Shown here: positions 43,381 to 55,279 of the stretch, piece after piece
How the letters are laid out: the number at the start of each line of letters is the position of its first letter
Position numbering within the stretch: position 1 is the stretch's first letter
Assembly (NCBI GenBank): GCA_002633005.1
Contig: NMRA01000074.1
Coordinates: 961,097 to 1,019,456, forward strand
Direction: 5' to 3'
DNA from: Phoronis australis
Lineage: Eukaryota > Phoronida > Phoronidae
Length of the DNA stretch: 58,360 nucleotides
Position numbers and translations under genes: made by a program
The notes under the pieces: generated by a model
Database searches by the model: none
The model's input: only the letters and a program-made list of their open reading frames with translations
What the model was told of the DNA's origin: nothing

Positions 43381-43644
43381 GCATGGTGATGCCTCATGAA
43401 GTCTTGCATCGGGGCCAGTGTAATGCATGGTGATGCCTCATGAAGTCTTGCATCGTGGCCAGTGTAATGGATGGTGATGCCTGATGAAGTCTTGCATCGT
43501 GGCCAGTGTAATGCATGGTGATGCCTGATGAAGTCTTGCATCGTGGCCAGTGTAATGCATGGTGATGCCTCATGAAGTCTTGCATCGTGGCCAGTGTAAT
43601 GCATGGTGATGTCTCATGAAGTCTTGCATGGTGGCGAGTGTATT
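43381..43644. repeat. Minisatellite, 44-bp unit, about six copies
   Basis: Units start at 43381, 43425, 43469, 43513, 43557 and 43601: GCATGGTGATGCCTCATGAA, then GTCTTGCATCGTGGCCAGTG and TAAT. Copies differ by one to four bases. Within a TBCCD1 intron. Confidence 0.97.
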
Positions 43645-44092
43645 GCGTTTAAGGGAAGGGCACCTGTGACTGGTTATGTGAAATAGTCCCAATATAGACT
43701 CAACTATGTTCCATAAGTTTCCAGCGCATTTGTGTACTTTGTGCAAACGGCGATTGTCTTTTCTTCTATTTTGTCTTCATTGCTTCATCAAGTTTTGGCT
43801 TTGACACTGAGTGTAAACTGTACGATGAGATCTTAATATTACAATAATAGTAAATAGTGAACAGGGACATTTTCATGCATTGTTCTTAATTTAAAAACTT
43901 GTTCCATATTTATTTTCAGTGAAATAACGTCTCAGTTTTCAGATATATTTTTTAAAATGTCAAGTAATAGAGGAGTTCACAAAAAATATAAAGTGACAGA
44001 AAAATATACCATTAGTGAGTAAACACGTCTTCAAATGCACTGACAATTTGGGGAAAATGGCTGACTTCCTGTTTAGATTGTTTCATACAACA

Positions 44093-44255
44093 GCCTCCCG
44101 TTCAGTAACGCAAGGACCTCGCTAAAAAGCAAGACTTCGCGAGATTACGTGAAATATTGCCGTGTATTTTAAATGAGAACACGTGACTTTGACTGCTAAC
44201 TAGTAGATTTTAGCTAGGTTCTAGCGTAGGTCCTTGCGTCTACTGAATGCAGGCC
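44093..44255. repeat. MITE family M1, copy 4
   Basis: GCCTCCCGTTCAGTAACGCA at the left end and, inverted, TGCGTCTACTGAATGCAGGC at the right end, with the family interior between. This copy shows the terminal inverted repeats best. Confidence 0.72.
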
Positions 44256-44578
44256 AGGGCACTTGTTTGCGGTTGCTTGGCAACTGATGCAATAATGGAT
44301 TGGGGTTAAGTTGATAAGGCACTTCATTAAAATACTAGCTTTATTGTGTTGTTATGGCTTGTGATAAAAGGATGAGACCTTGCTAAAAAATTATGCAGGC
44401 GGGCACTTTTTTAAGATGTGAGGCACAGGTTTCATAGTAGGTCACGGTGCATTTCAAAACCAAATATGGGTTTTTGTCCTTTTCTTAACCACTGGCTTTT
44501 AGTTGTTCTATTGGTTTTTGTTTACCATTGGGTCTCATCAAATAGAAATTGAACATCGGAACATAATCCGTTTGCTTT

Positions 44579-45781
44579 TTTATGCGCCCACATATTTATG
44601 TGGTCGCATATTGCCGTCATCTCTGTCTGTCCGGGAGTCCGGCGTCTGCAGCTCTATCTCCTAAACCCCTCACAGGATCTTCATGAGATTTGGCAGATGT
44701 GTTCCTATGAAGCTGACAACGGAGGATGATGAATTTCAGACCTCTCTGACTACCGGTGTGCCCCCTAGTGGGAATTTTTTTTTATGCTTACCTCTGTATC
44801 TTCAGATGTCCTCAACGGATTTTCATAAAATGTGAAAGTTAGACATCTATTAGTGAGATGATGCCATCCTCCCATTTTCGGACAGATGCGGGGTACTTTG
44901 CGCCACCTAGTGGCCATTTTAACTGTTTTCGAGTCTGTTTTTTGGTGTCCGCAGCTCTGTCAATCAAGCCGCTCTAGGTATGATTTAGAAAGTTGGCACA
45001 TATTTTCTTACTGTGAGGAGGGCAGCAGACAATAATTTTCCGGTGACTTGAAATACTATGGCGCCTCCTAGTGGCAGTTTTGTTTGTTTTTGCGCCCATG
45101 GCTGTATCTTCTAAATGCTCTACAGGATCTTTATTGAATTTTGCTGGTGTATTTATATGAAGTTGACTGCAGAGAATGACGATTTTCGGACGGATCGGGC
45201 TACCAGTGTGCCCCCTAGTGGCAATTTTAGTTTACGTTTACCTCTGTATCTTAAAGTATCTTCAATGGATTTTCATAAAATTTGGCAGTTAGGCATCTAT
45301 TAGTGAGATGACGCTATCATCCGGTTTTCGGTAAAATTCAAGGCATTTTGCGCCACCTTGTGGCCATTTTTACTGTTTTCGAGTCTTGTCATTTGACGTC
45401 TGCCTTTCTGTCAACCAAACCACTCTAAGGATGGTTGTGGAAATTGGTATTTATGTTCTTAATGGGAAGAGGAAGTCTGACGATGATTTTCCGACGACTT
45501 TATGTACTTTGGTGCCTCTTTGTGGCCGTTATGGTTTTTGTGCTTATAGCCTCTTTGTGGCAATTTCATTTTTTCATTTTCCTCTTTTCTCAGAAGTTCC
45601 TTGTCAGATTTTTATGAATTTTTTGTAAGTAGCTTTGATGACACATATAAGTTCTCAGATGGATTCGACATATTTTGTGCCATCCGGTTGCAAATTTTTA
45701 TGTTCTTAGTAAACACCCCTAAAAACACAACATTAGGGGTGCATTCGTGGGCGCATTGCAACGCTCCGCGTTGCTCTTGTT
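44579..45781 (+). repeat. Higher-order repeat array with CTCF-like sites, array B
   Basis: Same family as 32078-33757, in the intron before TBCCD1 exon 14. Perfect CTCF-consensus matches (- strand orientation) at 44758-44771, 44900-44913 and 45208-45221, and single-mismatch sites at 45061-45074 and 45350-45363. Equivalent sites repeat every ~450 bp (44758/45208, 44900/45350, 45061/~45510). The ends carry a short inverted pair, ATGCGCCCAC (44582-44591) and GTGGGCGCAT (45747-45756). No ORF, so probably a non-autonomous element or a satellite-like repeat. Confidence 0.85.
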
Positions 45782-45906
45782 GAATGTTTTTAGTGGTCTA
45801 ACAGATTCAGGCCTGAATACTTGTTTATTTGTTTATTTTTCTAAAAATGAGTCCTAGCACAGGCTTCTCTGCTTCAAAATGACCATTGGTTCATATTTGT
45901 TGGCAG

Positions 45907-46056
45907 GGTGTGCCTTGCGAGATCCCACCCTCCTATCAGGCAGCCTTGGTGTCACGGGAGAAAGCCATTGAGAATTGGCAACAAGCAGTGAAGGAGGCGG
46001 GGCTTACCAAGCAACAGAGGAAGCAGTTTCAGAGTCTAGTGCAGACAAGGTTTCAG
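45907..46056 (+). CDS. TBCCD1: TBCCD1, coding exon 14
   Basis: Acceptor TTGGCAG, donor GTATGTGC. Encodes GVPCEIPPSYQAALVSREKA, then VKEAGLTKQQRKQFQSLVQT, matching LPSVYQKALGQREQKIQIWQKTVKEAHLTKDQRKQFQVLVE. Both phases 0. Confidence 0.95.
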
Positions 46057-46692
46057 GTATGTGCAACAAGTGCGTTATTTTGGGTTTGGCTGGTCCAAAG
46101 TAAGGCTAATTTCCAACTTCAAACAAGGATAAATTGAGGTTATATTGAAAAATTTTATTGATGGTGTGTCACTGTTATCTTCAGTGTGGTAGGTAGCTTC
46201 AATGGTGTAAGTCATAAAACAGCATATTTATCGGGAATGAAACCTAATTATATCATTACAAACATTAGCGCCGCGTTACATTTAGTCCACAAAACATACT
46301 CTTTTCTGCATTGGAATGTTTTTTCTTGCTCTGGTGTGCTACCGTTATCTGCTTGATGACTTAGTGGTGTGCAATGGGCAGACAGGTTGAGCCTGTGGTT
46401 GGTCAGGGCACGAGTAGTGACATCTGTTTGGTGCCAGAAGTAACTCTGCAGTGTAAGAGTCAACCAGAGGACAGGAAGATGCATTGTTGGGCAATAGTCA
46501 CTTAAGGGTGTCTTGGGTTTTGGGAACCAGTTTGATGCACGTTATTCAGTGGACAAAACTGGTTCTCAAAATGCAGGACCCTCGTAAGTGACTATCCATG
46601 GCCTTGTACTAATGGCATATATCAAGTCTGGTGTGTCGACTTTATAAATGTTGCTGTGAGTCCTTGGTGTATCTGATTGTTGTTACTTGCAG

Positions 46693-46776
46693 GTGTGGTT
46701 AGCAGAGACAGGCAACAAGAAGCACCTGGATGCCTTGGTCACCTCTGCGGATAAACCCAAACCTGCAGACTCATAG
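46693..46776 (+). CDS. TBCCD1: TBCCD1, last coding exon
   Basis: Acceptor TTACTTGCAG. Encodes VWLAETGNKKHLDALVTSAD and KPKPADS, ending TAG at 46774-46776; vertebrate counterpart EWLINTGHRQQLDSLVPPA. Confidence 0.93.
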   Translation: MWLAETGNKKHLDALVTSADKPKPADS

Positions 46777-47057
46777 ACTTCCCTGTGCTCTTCATTTGTC
46801 TAAGAATACGTGTAATTATATTTGATGTAAAGGTTTGTTAGAACAAGCTCTGTTGTGGTCATAAAAATTAAGTGGTCTGTTGTACGTTTTTTATGAGTGT
46901 TTTAATTTATTTTAATGCCAGTTGTTATATTGATCTCATCAGTTGCTAACTTTACTGTGTGCTTGGTTCACTGCTGTTGATCCGTCCAGATCTGTTAGAG
47001 ATATTTTAGATTGTTCTTAAAGATGACCAAAATGTCAAAATGATCAGCTATTTAATT

Positions 47058-47063
47058 AATAAA
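47058..47063 (+). terminator. Possible TBCCD1 polyadenylation signal
   Basis: AATAAA about 280 bases after the stop codon, a plausible 3' UTR length. Confidence 0.5.
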
Positions 47064-47599
47064 ATATTTTCTTATGATTTTTGTATTTTTATGGACACTG
47101 GTAAAGAAATAATTCACTGTCTGGTGTGGAGTGATGTTGGCTTTCATATTTTTCACCGCTGTTTGCTAGTGTGTGGGCTTATTTTTTGTGTAATACAAAG
47201 AATGTGTCACATTCTTTAATTATTAATGAATTGTAACAATTGTCACCTACATTCAACTTCGAGGCATTAACTTTCAGTGGGTATCTCAGTGTCCTGACTG
47301 GTGGGTCAGTCCAGTTATTCCTGATGTTTTGAATGCCAATCTGATCACTCACAGACGCCCCTTGTGACACCATGCTTTGTCATCACTGGAAATGTACACT
47401 ACCAAGATATCCTGTGGGGCAACCACAGCGTCTATGAATCAGTTTCGAGGCCTATAAGGATGGTTGCAAAGTTCAGTCTCATTTCAGCAAGCCAATATCA
47501 ATCATTAACATTGGCTTATTCAACCTGATAAGAATGTATTTTCAGAATCCTCAACGTAGAAAATTTGAACCCATGCTTAATTCAAGACCGTAAGGTGGC

Positions 47600-47885
47600 G
47601 TGTTGTAGGTCACGTGAGCTCCGATTTACGAAGTACGCTCTCAATTTTACTCTCGTACTTCTGCACTCGTAAAATACGAGACTAAGATTGAATGGTCCAC
47701 AATAGGATGCCATTTTTCTCGCCCAAGTTTTTTGAGAATAGTGCATTAAACATTTAATTTCTGAAAGTTTCATATAAATCCAATCGGCCATATGATGTTC
47801 CGAAGTTTAACAAATTCGGACATTTGTAGAGTCTTGTCATTCAATCATATTTTACGAGCATAAAATTACGAGCGTATGACTGGCC
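47600..47885. repeat. Imperfect inverted-repeat element
   Basis: Left phrases TACGCTCTCAATTTTA and CTCGTAAAATACGAG..GATTGAAT recur inverted at the right (ATTCAATCATATTTTACGAG, AAAATTACGAGCGTATGA). No ORF; probably a diverged MITE. Confidence 0.45.
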
Positions 47886-48008
47886 CTCAGATCTCTCGTG
47901 ACCAACAAACCAATTTCGCAGTCGGTATAACGATTACGGTCGTAAAACAAGAACCTCGCTGGCTCATGCACCACCAACCAACCCCTCTACTTATATTCGG
48001 CTGACGTT

Positions 48009-48290
48009 AAGCTGCTGGCTCGCAAATGCAACCTCGAGCAGACTGCATACCAGCTGGCTGAGTTCAATGATGGCAGCCGCCTGCTCGAAGCCGGTATTAT
48101 TTATGGCCATGCTGCGAAGAGTCACAAGAAGGGCCGTGCCCGAGTGCTGTCTAATCAAATGCTTACAGGCAACGTCAGCCCTGGAGTTCTGCGCCTTCTG
48201 CTGTCACGGGGATGGTCTGGGAGGGGATTAATGCACCAGCATATCCCCAATGATCCTGTCCGTGACAGGTATTATAGGTATTACAAGAAC
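48009..48290 (+). other. GC-richer open segment of unknown origin
   Basis: A + strand frame with no stop for ~90 codons (with KLLARKCNLEQTAYQLAEFN and AGIIYGHAAKSHKKGRARVL) lies in a segment clearly richer in G and C than its surroundings. It has no start codon context, no clear splice sites and no family I recognise. It could be an exon fragment, a transposon fragment or captured foreign DNA. It ends shortly before a poly-C run with an N at 48345. Confidence 0.3.
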
Positions 48291-48429
48291 GAAGTTTCGT
48301 TCGTAATAACAAAACAGCGCAATAATGGGCGACAACCCCCCCCCNCCCCCCAGGAACGGTCCTCGGCCTTGGGGGTGAGAGAGCCATCCAGTACCCACAC
48401 TCGTTCACAAGTTGGCACTTGACATCAGA

Positions 48430-49208
48430 CAAACTGTGCATGCTCTCGCATACTAATAAGCGACCTTATCTCTATTCGCTAGTGATCTTATCTTGGCGTA
48501 GATACTTATCTTCTTATCTGACACACTCATTGAACGTGTTGTATCTGTAACGTGTAATAAAACTTGTACTTAACGTCAGTGAATTTTTAAATTCCGTTCA
48601 GTAGAACAATGGGAAAAGATTAGAACTTCGTTTTATGCTACTTATGTTTTTCCAATCTTGCTTTACTTTGTAAAGTAAAAACTCCAAACGGATTATTCTG
48701 ATCCATATCTTCTTTGTTCCGGCCATGTGAATAACATCACGTGCTGTTCATTTAGGAACAAGGCAAAACTACGAGTGGAAAAACATTTAGATCGATACAC
48801 ATTAGCTCTTGTCCATGAACCACGTCATTTCTCCTATATTCAGCAATGCTGTCGCTGCTCGCTAGCATAAGTTTGTTGAATAATTTTATCTCCAACGTAC
48901 GTATTCCATAAATCCAGTTCAGTACTTTACAGTTCTTCCTGAGTGGGGTCCCAAATGCTGTAGTTTTTGTTATGAAAGGCGGACTTTTTGTCGTGTAACA
49001 ATTTGCGAAGTTTTCCCCACTGCAGTTCCGTATCAAAACTAAGAACATCCTTCTTTTTCTTCTTGAAGTCAAGTTAATTTTACATTTAGCCTGTGGAAGC
49101 CAAGAATTTAGGCGCCATACTCATAAGTTGTCACCTGAATGAAATTTCCAATGTTTTAAAGAATTTCCCACTCTTCCATTAGCTTACAAACATTAGTTCA
49201 AACATTAG
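48430..49208. other. Intergenic sequence
   Basis: No supported gene; a 106-codon frame on the - strand at 48752-49072 shows no motif and no splice support. Confidence 0.35.
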
Positions 49209-49212
49209 TTAA

Positions 49213-50899
49213 AGGAGCATGCCACGCAAAAAACAACCTAATTTGTATCGAGTAGTTGTACTCGATGACGATAACGGCACGTACGGTTGCGTTACCTGAC
49301 ACCTGACGGCAGACGGAGGTGTTGAAATTATCCAATGACGTAATTGGTTTCACAAGCAGTCTGTTCAGCAGTTCACAACACGGGTTCCTGGTGTCAGCTT
49401 ATCGCTTGAATTCATCGTTTAACACCAATAAATCATCAAAATTTGATGTAAAACCCTTAAAAATACACCCAGTTCTTATTAAAACGAGTTGTTTTACGTC
49501 GCTGTTACGAATTTATTGGTATTTGGACACACCCGTAGCCTACAAACTTCGATTTGGCAGGCCAATAAGGTCCATAGCAGGAGTTTGAGGTGTGTTCGTA
49601 GATAAATACGACGTATTTTTCCGTAAGATACAAGAACCTATATCTGTGTTGTATAGACTTGTGATTTTTTAGAGTTCTAAACACACAAAACGCTTGTTAT
49701 CATCCTGGCCAATGGCTCGGAGCCCGATCAGGCCCGTCGCGGCCAGACTGACTCGTTATCCCGGCCAGCGGCTCGGAAACTGATCAGGCCCGTCGTGGCC
49801 GGACTGAAGACATCACGAACGTAAACCAGCCAAAGTTGAAAACTAAACTTCCATGCAGTCAAGAAAATACTATACTAGTATGCCAACTAGTAATGTGCAC
49901 GTGCCATATGTTGGTGAATTAGCCACTAAACTGCAAATCGATCTACTTTCTCGGCGTCGTTACGGTTGGCCGCGAATTCAGATTCCGCTTTGGCCACAGA
50001 ACCGTCGGGGCAGAAGCTGTACACTGACAATCATTATTTGAATAATTTGAATGTAAATAAAGATTCCCTAACACCTGCCCGTCCGTCATGGGATAGAAAA
50101 TCAAGTTGTTTCACAACACTGTTTCTGTCAGCAAACACTGAACTAGCATGCGCTCACACGGCCTCGATGTCCCGCAATTAGTTTTATGTCACCTAAAGCC
50201 GGTAACGTTGTTGGCTTCTCAAATCATTTGCACGCACGAGCACTCCAAAGGCAATACAAATTGCATCCAATGAGACAGACTTTGTTTCAGTTTTACATAC
50301 TTGGTTAGAGTGAGAATAATTCAGAAACAGAACGCTCAGTAATAGAACGTCAACATGGCAACTCGCAATCCCGACTTAGACGAGAGCTCATCCGGACGAA
50401 GACTTCGCAGGTGGATCGTTAAGTTTCACAGGCTATCAGTTCGAACCGGAATACAGTGAAATACTAGAGAGGCGCCGTGAAGCTCAGACAACGGAACGTA
50501 TGGATAGTTATTTGGTAAGCCGGCATTCTTCAGGCATTGTCGACGACTGCAGGCCGCAGACACGGAGAGTGTTTCACGGCCTCATATTTGCTATTTACAG
50601 CGTACTTTTCATTCTTCACTTCCGCGAGCCATTTCCTAAGCACTTCAAACTTTCGAGGAAGTCGAAAAAACGATATACCCGCTTTCCTCGCTGGTGCATA
50701 GTTCGGACAAGCGGGAACGATGCACTGCAACATAGCGGCATTGCTAATGAACCACTGACGTCGCTGCGTCGTTTCTCACCTTCCTCACAGGTTAACGCGA
50801 CACCTCTCGGCAAGGTAAGGTCGACCGTATGCGAGGCGATGTGGATATAGACCGATTAAGACGGCAAAAAGACTATAATTAAATCGGTGGCATTCTCCT
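49213..50899 (+). mobile_element. TTAA-type DNA transposon, copy 3 (Kolobok-like)
   Basis: 1687 bp between perfect TTAA duplications (49209-49212 and 50900-50903). Ends AGGAGCATGCCACGC and, inverted, GGTGGCATTCTCCT. The best-preserved copy for its THAP remnant. Long blocks are shared with copies 1 and 2 (for example GCACGTACGGTTGCGTTACC near the left end and GTTAACGCGACACCTC near the right). Confidence 0.8.
50530..50733 (-). pseudogene. THAP-domain exon inside TTAA transposon copy 3
   Basis: The frame reads MLQCIVPACPNYAPARKAGI, then SFFRLPRKFEVLRKWLAEVK and NEKYAVNSKYEA. Cys-x4-Cys, the Pro-Asn after the second Cys, SFFRLP and the Trp in RKWL agree with the THAP zinc-finger consensus. Only about half of the ~90-residue domain is present in this frame; a downstream exon would have to supply the rest. 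Confidence 0.65.
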
Positions 50900-50903
50900 T
50901 TAA

Positions 50904-51640
50904 GGCAAGCACAATATAAATCACAGTGAATTTGTTCATTGTACTTAAGATAATCCATTGCTTATCTAAACAATTTATTCCACCTTAGTCGGATAACTGG
51001 TTTATTGCTCTTGTGGATTTGCGAGGTAGCCTAGTTTATAAATCAACTGACCACATCATGTGAACTCGCAGTGCCTGTAAGTTTTCCCGTTTTTTTAAAA
51101 GGATACTAAACCGTGTTGTGTGATTTCAATCAACCCTCCGATCTTACGCTTGCTAATGCATTATTGGAATCTCACTTGAATGATAAAATCAATTAATTCA
51201 ACTAAAAACTCGTACTCTCCGTGACACAGATTGGATATCATGGTTCTTGGTAGGTGGACTTTCCCTACTGTCCTACAGTTCAGTATCGTGTAATTCGCTA
51301 AAAGCGTAGGTCACGCTTGCCCGTTTAGCAGACTTTGAAAGGAGTTTTCAAATTTTGCTCCAAACTTTTGATGTTGTTGACGGTTACAGGGCATTATTTT
51401 GTTTTAGAGAACTAGGAGGGAAAGTAGTTTTTAATATTTGTTCATAGGTCAAAACCGGGTTTAGTATACTTTGAAAATTAGCTTGTCCTTATTTGACTAA
51501 GACAATTGTTCTAGTTTTATGATAAAAGGACACATATTCTTTTTTGTCGGCGTTGAGTTTTTAATGACGAGGAAACGTGACGAGAACTCCCCTTTAAGTC
51601 ACGGTCTAATACTGAAAAGTAATAAGTTGTTGCCTTCCGA
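50904..51640. other. Intergenic sequence
   Basis: No gene or repeat recognised. Confidence 0.35.
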
Positions 51641-51649
51641 TAAGCTTAG

Positions 51650-51870
51650 AGGAAGCAATGTGGCGAAGTGGGGTAAATGTCCAATTCCTTTACCCATGGT
51701 CTTGGGTTCGAGTCTCACTGGGGCCACACTCGTAGACCCTTGAGTCAGGTCTCTAGCTCCTCAGTTCAGTTTTAATGATGGTTTCAGTTGATCGGTGTGA
51801 TGGGTCCACCTGAGCGGCGTGTACACTATGACAAGCTGGGTCAGTCATTAAAGATAAACTGGCACAGTTT
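51650..51870 (+). repeat. tRNA-derived SINE, copy 2
   Basis: A-box-like TGGCGAAGTGG (51661-51671) and B box GGTTCGAGTCT (51705-51715) with polymerase III promoter spacing. The shared body ACCCTTGAGTCAGGTCTCTA / GCTCCTCAGTTCAGTTTTAA and a further TGATCGGTGTGATGGGTCCA part are also found, inverted, at 39485-39695. Confidence 0.68.
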
Positions 51871-52556
51871 GCGTAAATCACCTGGAGTGTCACTTACACC
51901 TCCGTTGGAGGCTGCACGTCTTGTTACGAATTGTTAGCTTGACAAACTGGTTTCCCCGCTAACTTACGGTTATGCGATAGACTTTGCCACTAAAAGCCTC
52001 TGGTAAATTTCAAAGACTAGAGGCAACTCGAGCATAAGTCTCGCACTTGCACGGGACTTTTCCTATACATGTCTGCAAACCGTGTTGACATAGAGGCATA
52101 CCGACATACCTAAACGTCATAAACACATGTTGGCTACACCTTTTGTTCTGTAATACACACATGTAAAATGCACATGAGTGTGCGCGCACATGCACATACG
52201 CATTGCATGTAGACATACATGTATATGTGAGCGTAAAACCACAGAACTGGAGCAACAGGTTCGCAAGAATCTAACAAAAACGTGAGATTATTGATGATTT
52301 CGAGAGATATCGCCGTTCATTACACTTTTCTGGCAAGTGTCCGAAAAGTCTTGGAACCCAGCCCTTATTTCATAATCAAAACGCCACCTATCGAGTGACT
52401 GATGTTCTCGTAACGAGTTCTTAGAGGCGGCGCAAGTCAACACCTAACTTGAAGTGCGCGTTTTCAGCAATAAATACCTTGGTATAATCAGTCAAGGCAC
52501 ATGATGCAGTGAATCCCAAGTTGAGAAATAGCGTAAAACTGAGAGTGGGCGGCAAC

Positions 52557-52631
52557 ATGTGTTCTCAAACTGTGAGAAAAATGAAAAATGAACTAAAATC
52601 CATCGATTTCTGGAAAGCAGTTTTATCTGAG
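52557..52631 (+). CDS. Aquaporin, coding exon 1
   Basis: An ATG at 52557 opens a 25-codon exon ending before GTAGGTCT. It encodes MCSQTVRKMKNELKSIDFWK, then AVLSE. The FWKAVLSE end is the classic lead into membrane helix 1 of aquaporins (FWRAVxAEF), and the next exon supplies FVGTFIL in the same phase. The exon is too short to be convincing alone; the join gives the support. Aquaporins are tetrameric membrane channels for water (some also glycerol or ammonia). A TATAAT-like sequence at 52483 could be its promoter. Confidence 0.72.
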
Positions 52632-55279
52632 GTAGGTCTAGTAATTACTGTATGATACTAACGAGTGTGTGATTCAGTATGTCCATAGAGTTATATAACA
52701 ACTTAAAAAATGTCAAAGCTAACTTCAGAATATCACATCTGTTTGGATTCACCTGAAACTTTCAGATAGTATACTTTTCTCCAAAACAGTGTTAGGATTT
52801 ATTTTTGAAAGTTAAACTTTTACATGAGAAGCTATCAAAAACGGACTTTTATGACGGTGTAAAAAATGAAAGTTGCGTAAAAAGAGAACAAAATGATAAT
52901 TTGTGAAAGTGCTCTTCTGAGATTTCGTCCTTTAACATTCATATCAAAAGGAAATTTGTTCATGTTATTGATGCCGTTAGTTTGTAATTATTAATGCACC
53001 TTTCTTTTTGCTCTCTTTTACTAAAGGGAGGGTCCTATGACCCAATTAATGGCAGATGTTGGTAAACAGTCAAACGTTACAGGCATTCTACGTCCACAAA
53101 GTAAACACTTTACAGGCTTATGCGTTGTAGGTTTGCAGATATTTGGTTAAATTTGGAGATTTGTCGATAAGACCCTACATAACCTTAAAAGCTTTGTTTA
53201 TGACACCGATGACACTCGTCAATCTCCAGGTTTTCACCGTCTTGTGCCTTGCTCACAATAGTGTTGCCAAGACTATCTTCGACAGTGCCCGTGTTCAGGC
53301 TTTGTACTAACTCAGTGAGTTCAAAAGTTGCTTACCGTATGCAGGTGTAGGGACCCACGTTCTTATATCCGAAGTAATGCCATTTTCAAAAAATGTATAC
53401 TTCAGTACGGTTTCGCGTAGGCGCATGCGTCAAAGTTTAACTTGAATGTGTATGTGGATGCCGTTTGCACAGGCGCATACCTTGCCGTGGATGCAGGCTC
53501 ACGCATTAATTGTCCTCAGAGAAAGCGCGTAATCTTGCCCGTGGGCGTGGGAAATGTATGAGGCCTGGCCATGGTTTGAACTTAGATAAGATCTCGTTCG
53601 CTAAGTTTGTTATGTTTTCATACTCGTATCAACAAAACCAATTATACATTTTTACGGAACCAGACCTGAATAAAGTATCATGTTTGGAAAGCTTAAAAAT
53701 TAAAGAAACCGCTTTTGACTAAAGCTATTCAATTGACCTTCCTGAATTAAGCAATGAACTAGTCAAATTTTCACCTGAATAACAAGGTAAGTATTAAAAT
53801 TGAAGTTGCAAATTAAAATCATGGAGGGCAAGCAAGGCACCCCGAGCATACTCGTGAAACACTCGCCCATCACTTAAGTGATTTTGCGAGGTCTTGCGGG
53901 ATATTGGTTTTCACAAGAAACTTCTAAGTAGGTCTACGGAGACATTACACTAGTACCTCGGAACGAAACGTCTCTGATCTATAATCGCACTTGATTGGTA
54001 ATTAAAAACGAGGCTGAGTAATTTAGCAACGAAAGCTGGGCCTCCCAACAAGAGCACAGATTGGTCCTCTCATTGCTATCGTAATTTCCCACGTTTTGAA
54101 GTCTGCTCATCCTTCGGTAGACTACTGCGATGGTGCTGTAGTAACTGCCCAGCACTGATCCGTATATCCTACATAGCATGTGTTCCCCTGTTTTCGTATG
54201 ATAATATTACAATAGTACCAGGTAATATGAATTGTAATGTATGATAAGAAAAAATAAAAAATAACAAACAAACTATGCTTTATGTTACCTTTACATGTAC
54301 AGCGTTTTATACGAGACAGTAACGACAACCATCAGACTAGTTAACTCACGTGACTTGCCAAATAAGGAAGTCGATAAAATTCCTGGAGCTTGACTATATT
54401 CTTGCCGTAGACATCTAATACTCTATGATGTCTATGATTCTTGTCTGGCACAAAGCCGACTGCTATGGAAAGCCAGAGCGGAAAAATACAGGACACAAAT
54501 TTTCTTTTCAAGAATTAAAATTCCTGAATAGAAAATCTGTGTCCTGAAATAATTTCCTCTTTGGCTCTCCTTTTATGCCCGCTGGAGGCTGGAAAAGGGG
54601 ACGGATGGGGCTCACCGCCGGTTGTTCCAAACTTACGTCTGTTGTGTCATTCCCTGTCCTGCTTATGGACCAAACATAAAATCACGAGTATTGTAATTGG
54701 GTGATACATGTAAGTCTGTCGAGCTGGCAAAAGGGATTTAAGACAGGATTTGGTTTTACCTACACACTTTTCAACTGCTGAATAAAGTTTTAACCACATG
54801 AGCGCTAGGCAACTAGCAGTTGGACATATATTTTCAGAGGTTTTTACTTTTGCTCAAATGAGATTTATTTAATTATTTTTCTGAAATATTGGTATGGTGC
54901 GTAAAACCAAGTTTTTGTCTTCCCTTACCCGATGTTAGCAATCGGTGCCGGTCTCTCATAAAAAGCGGATATTTAGTTACCTACGATTGATGGCTCGGGC
55001 CCCGTCAGGTCACGGAGACTGTATGTCACTGTTTGATGATCTGAAATAGCTTCGTGAGAAGGAAATCACTTCCTATCAGGGAATAGAATGGTTTGAAAAC
55101 TGACTTGCGTAGTTGGCTAATCTGGTAATAACGTGATTTTACGAGAAAGAAAATGCTCTGCAAATGACGTTAGTATTTTAATACGGTTTTGCTTCAAATC
55201 TAAGCGAAACCAGAATTCTGGATAAATAACTAAGCTATTCGATTTAATATTCAATATCACCTTTCTTATGCTTGCACAG
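52632..55279. other. Aquaporin intron 1
   Basis: 2.65 kb. Holds a diverged copy of the ~130-bp repeat (53038-53185) and otherwise no feature I can support. The branch/acceptor region reads CTTTCTTATGCTTGCACAG. Confidence 0.6.
53038..53185. repeat. Diverged ~130-bp interspersed repeat, copy 2
   Basis: Related to 20458-20590: GACCCAATTAATGGCAGATG at the left, ACCCTACATAACCTTA at the right. Confidence 0.5.

Noticed and set aside
43381-43644. A CRISPR-like array or a repetitive protein on the minus strand
   Set aside because: The 44-bp units abut directly with no spacers, and the open frames only reflect the repeat; it is an intronic minisatellite.
44724-44752. GATGATGA..CTGA in the CTCF-like repeat as a snoRNA
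   Set aside because: The boxes are about 20 bases apart and lie in a variable part of the repeat monomer.
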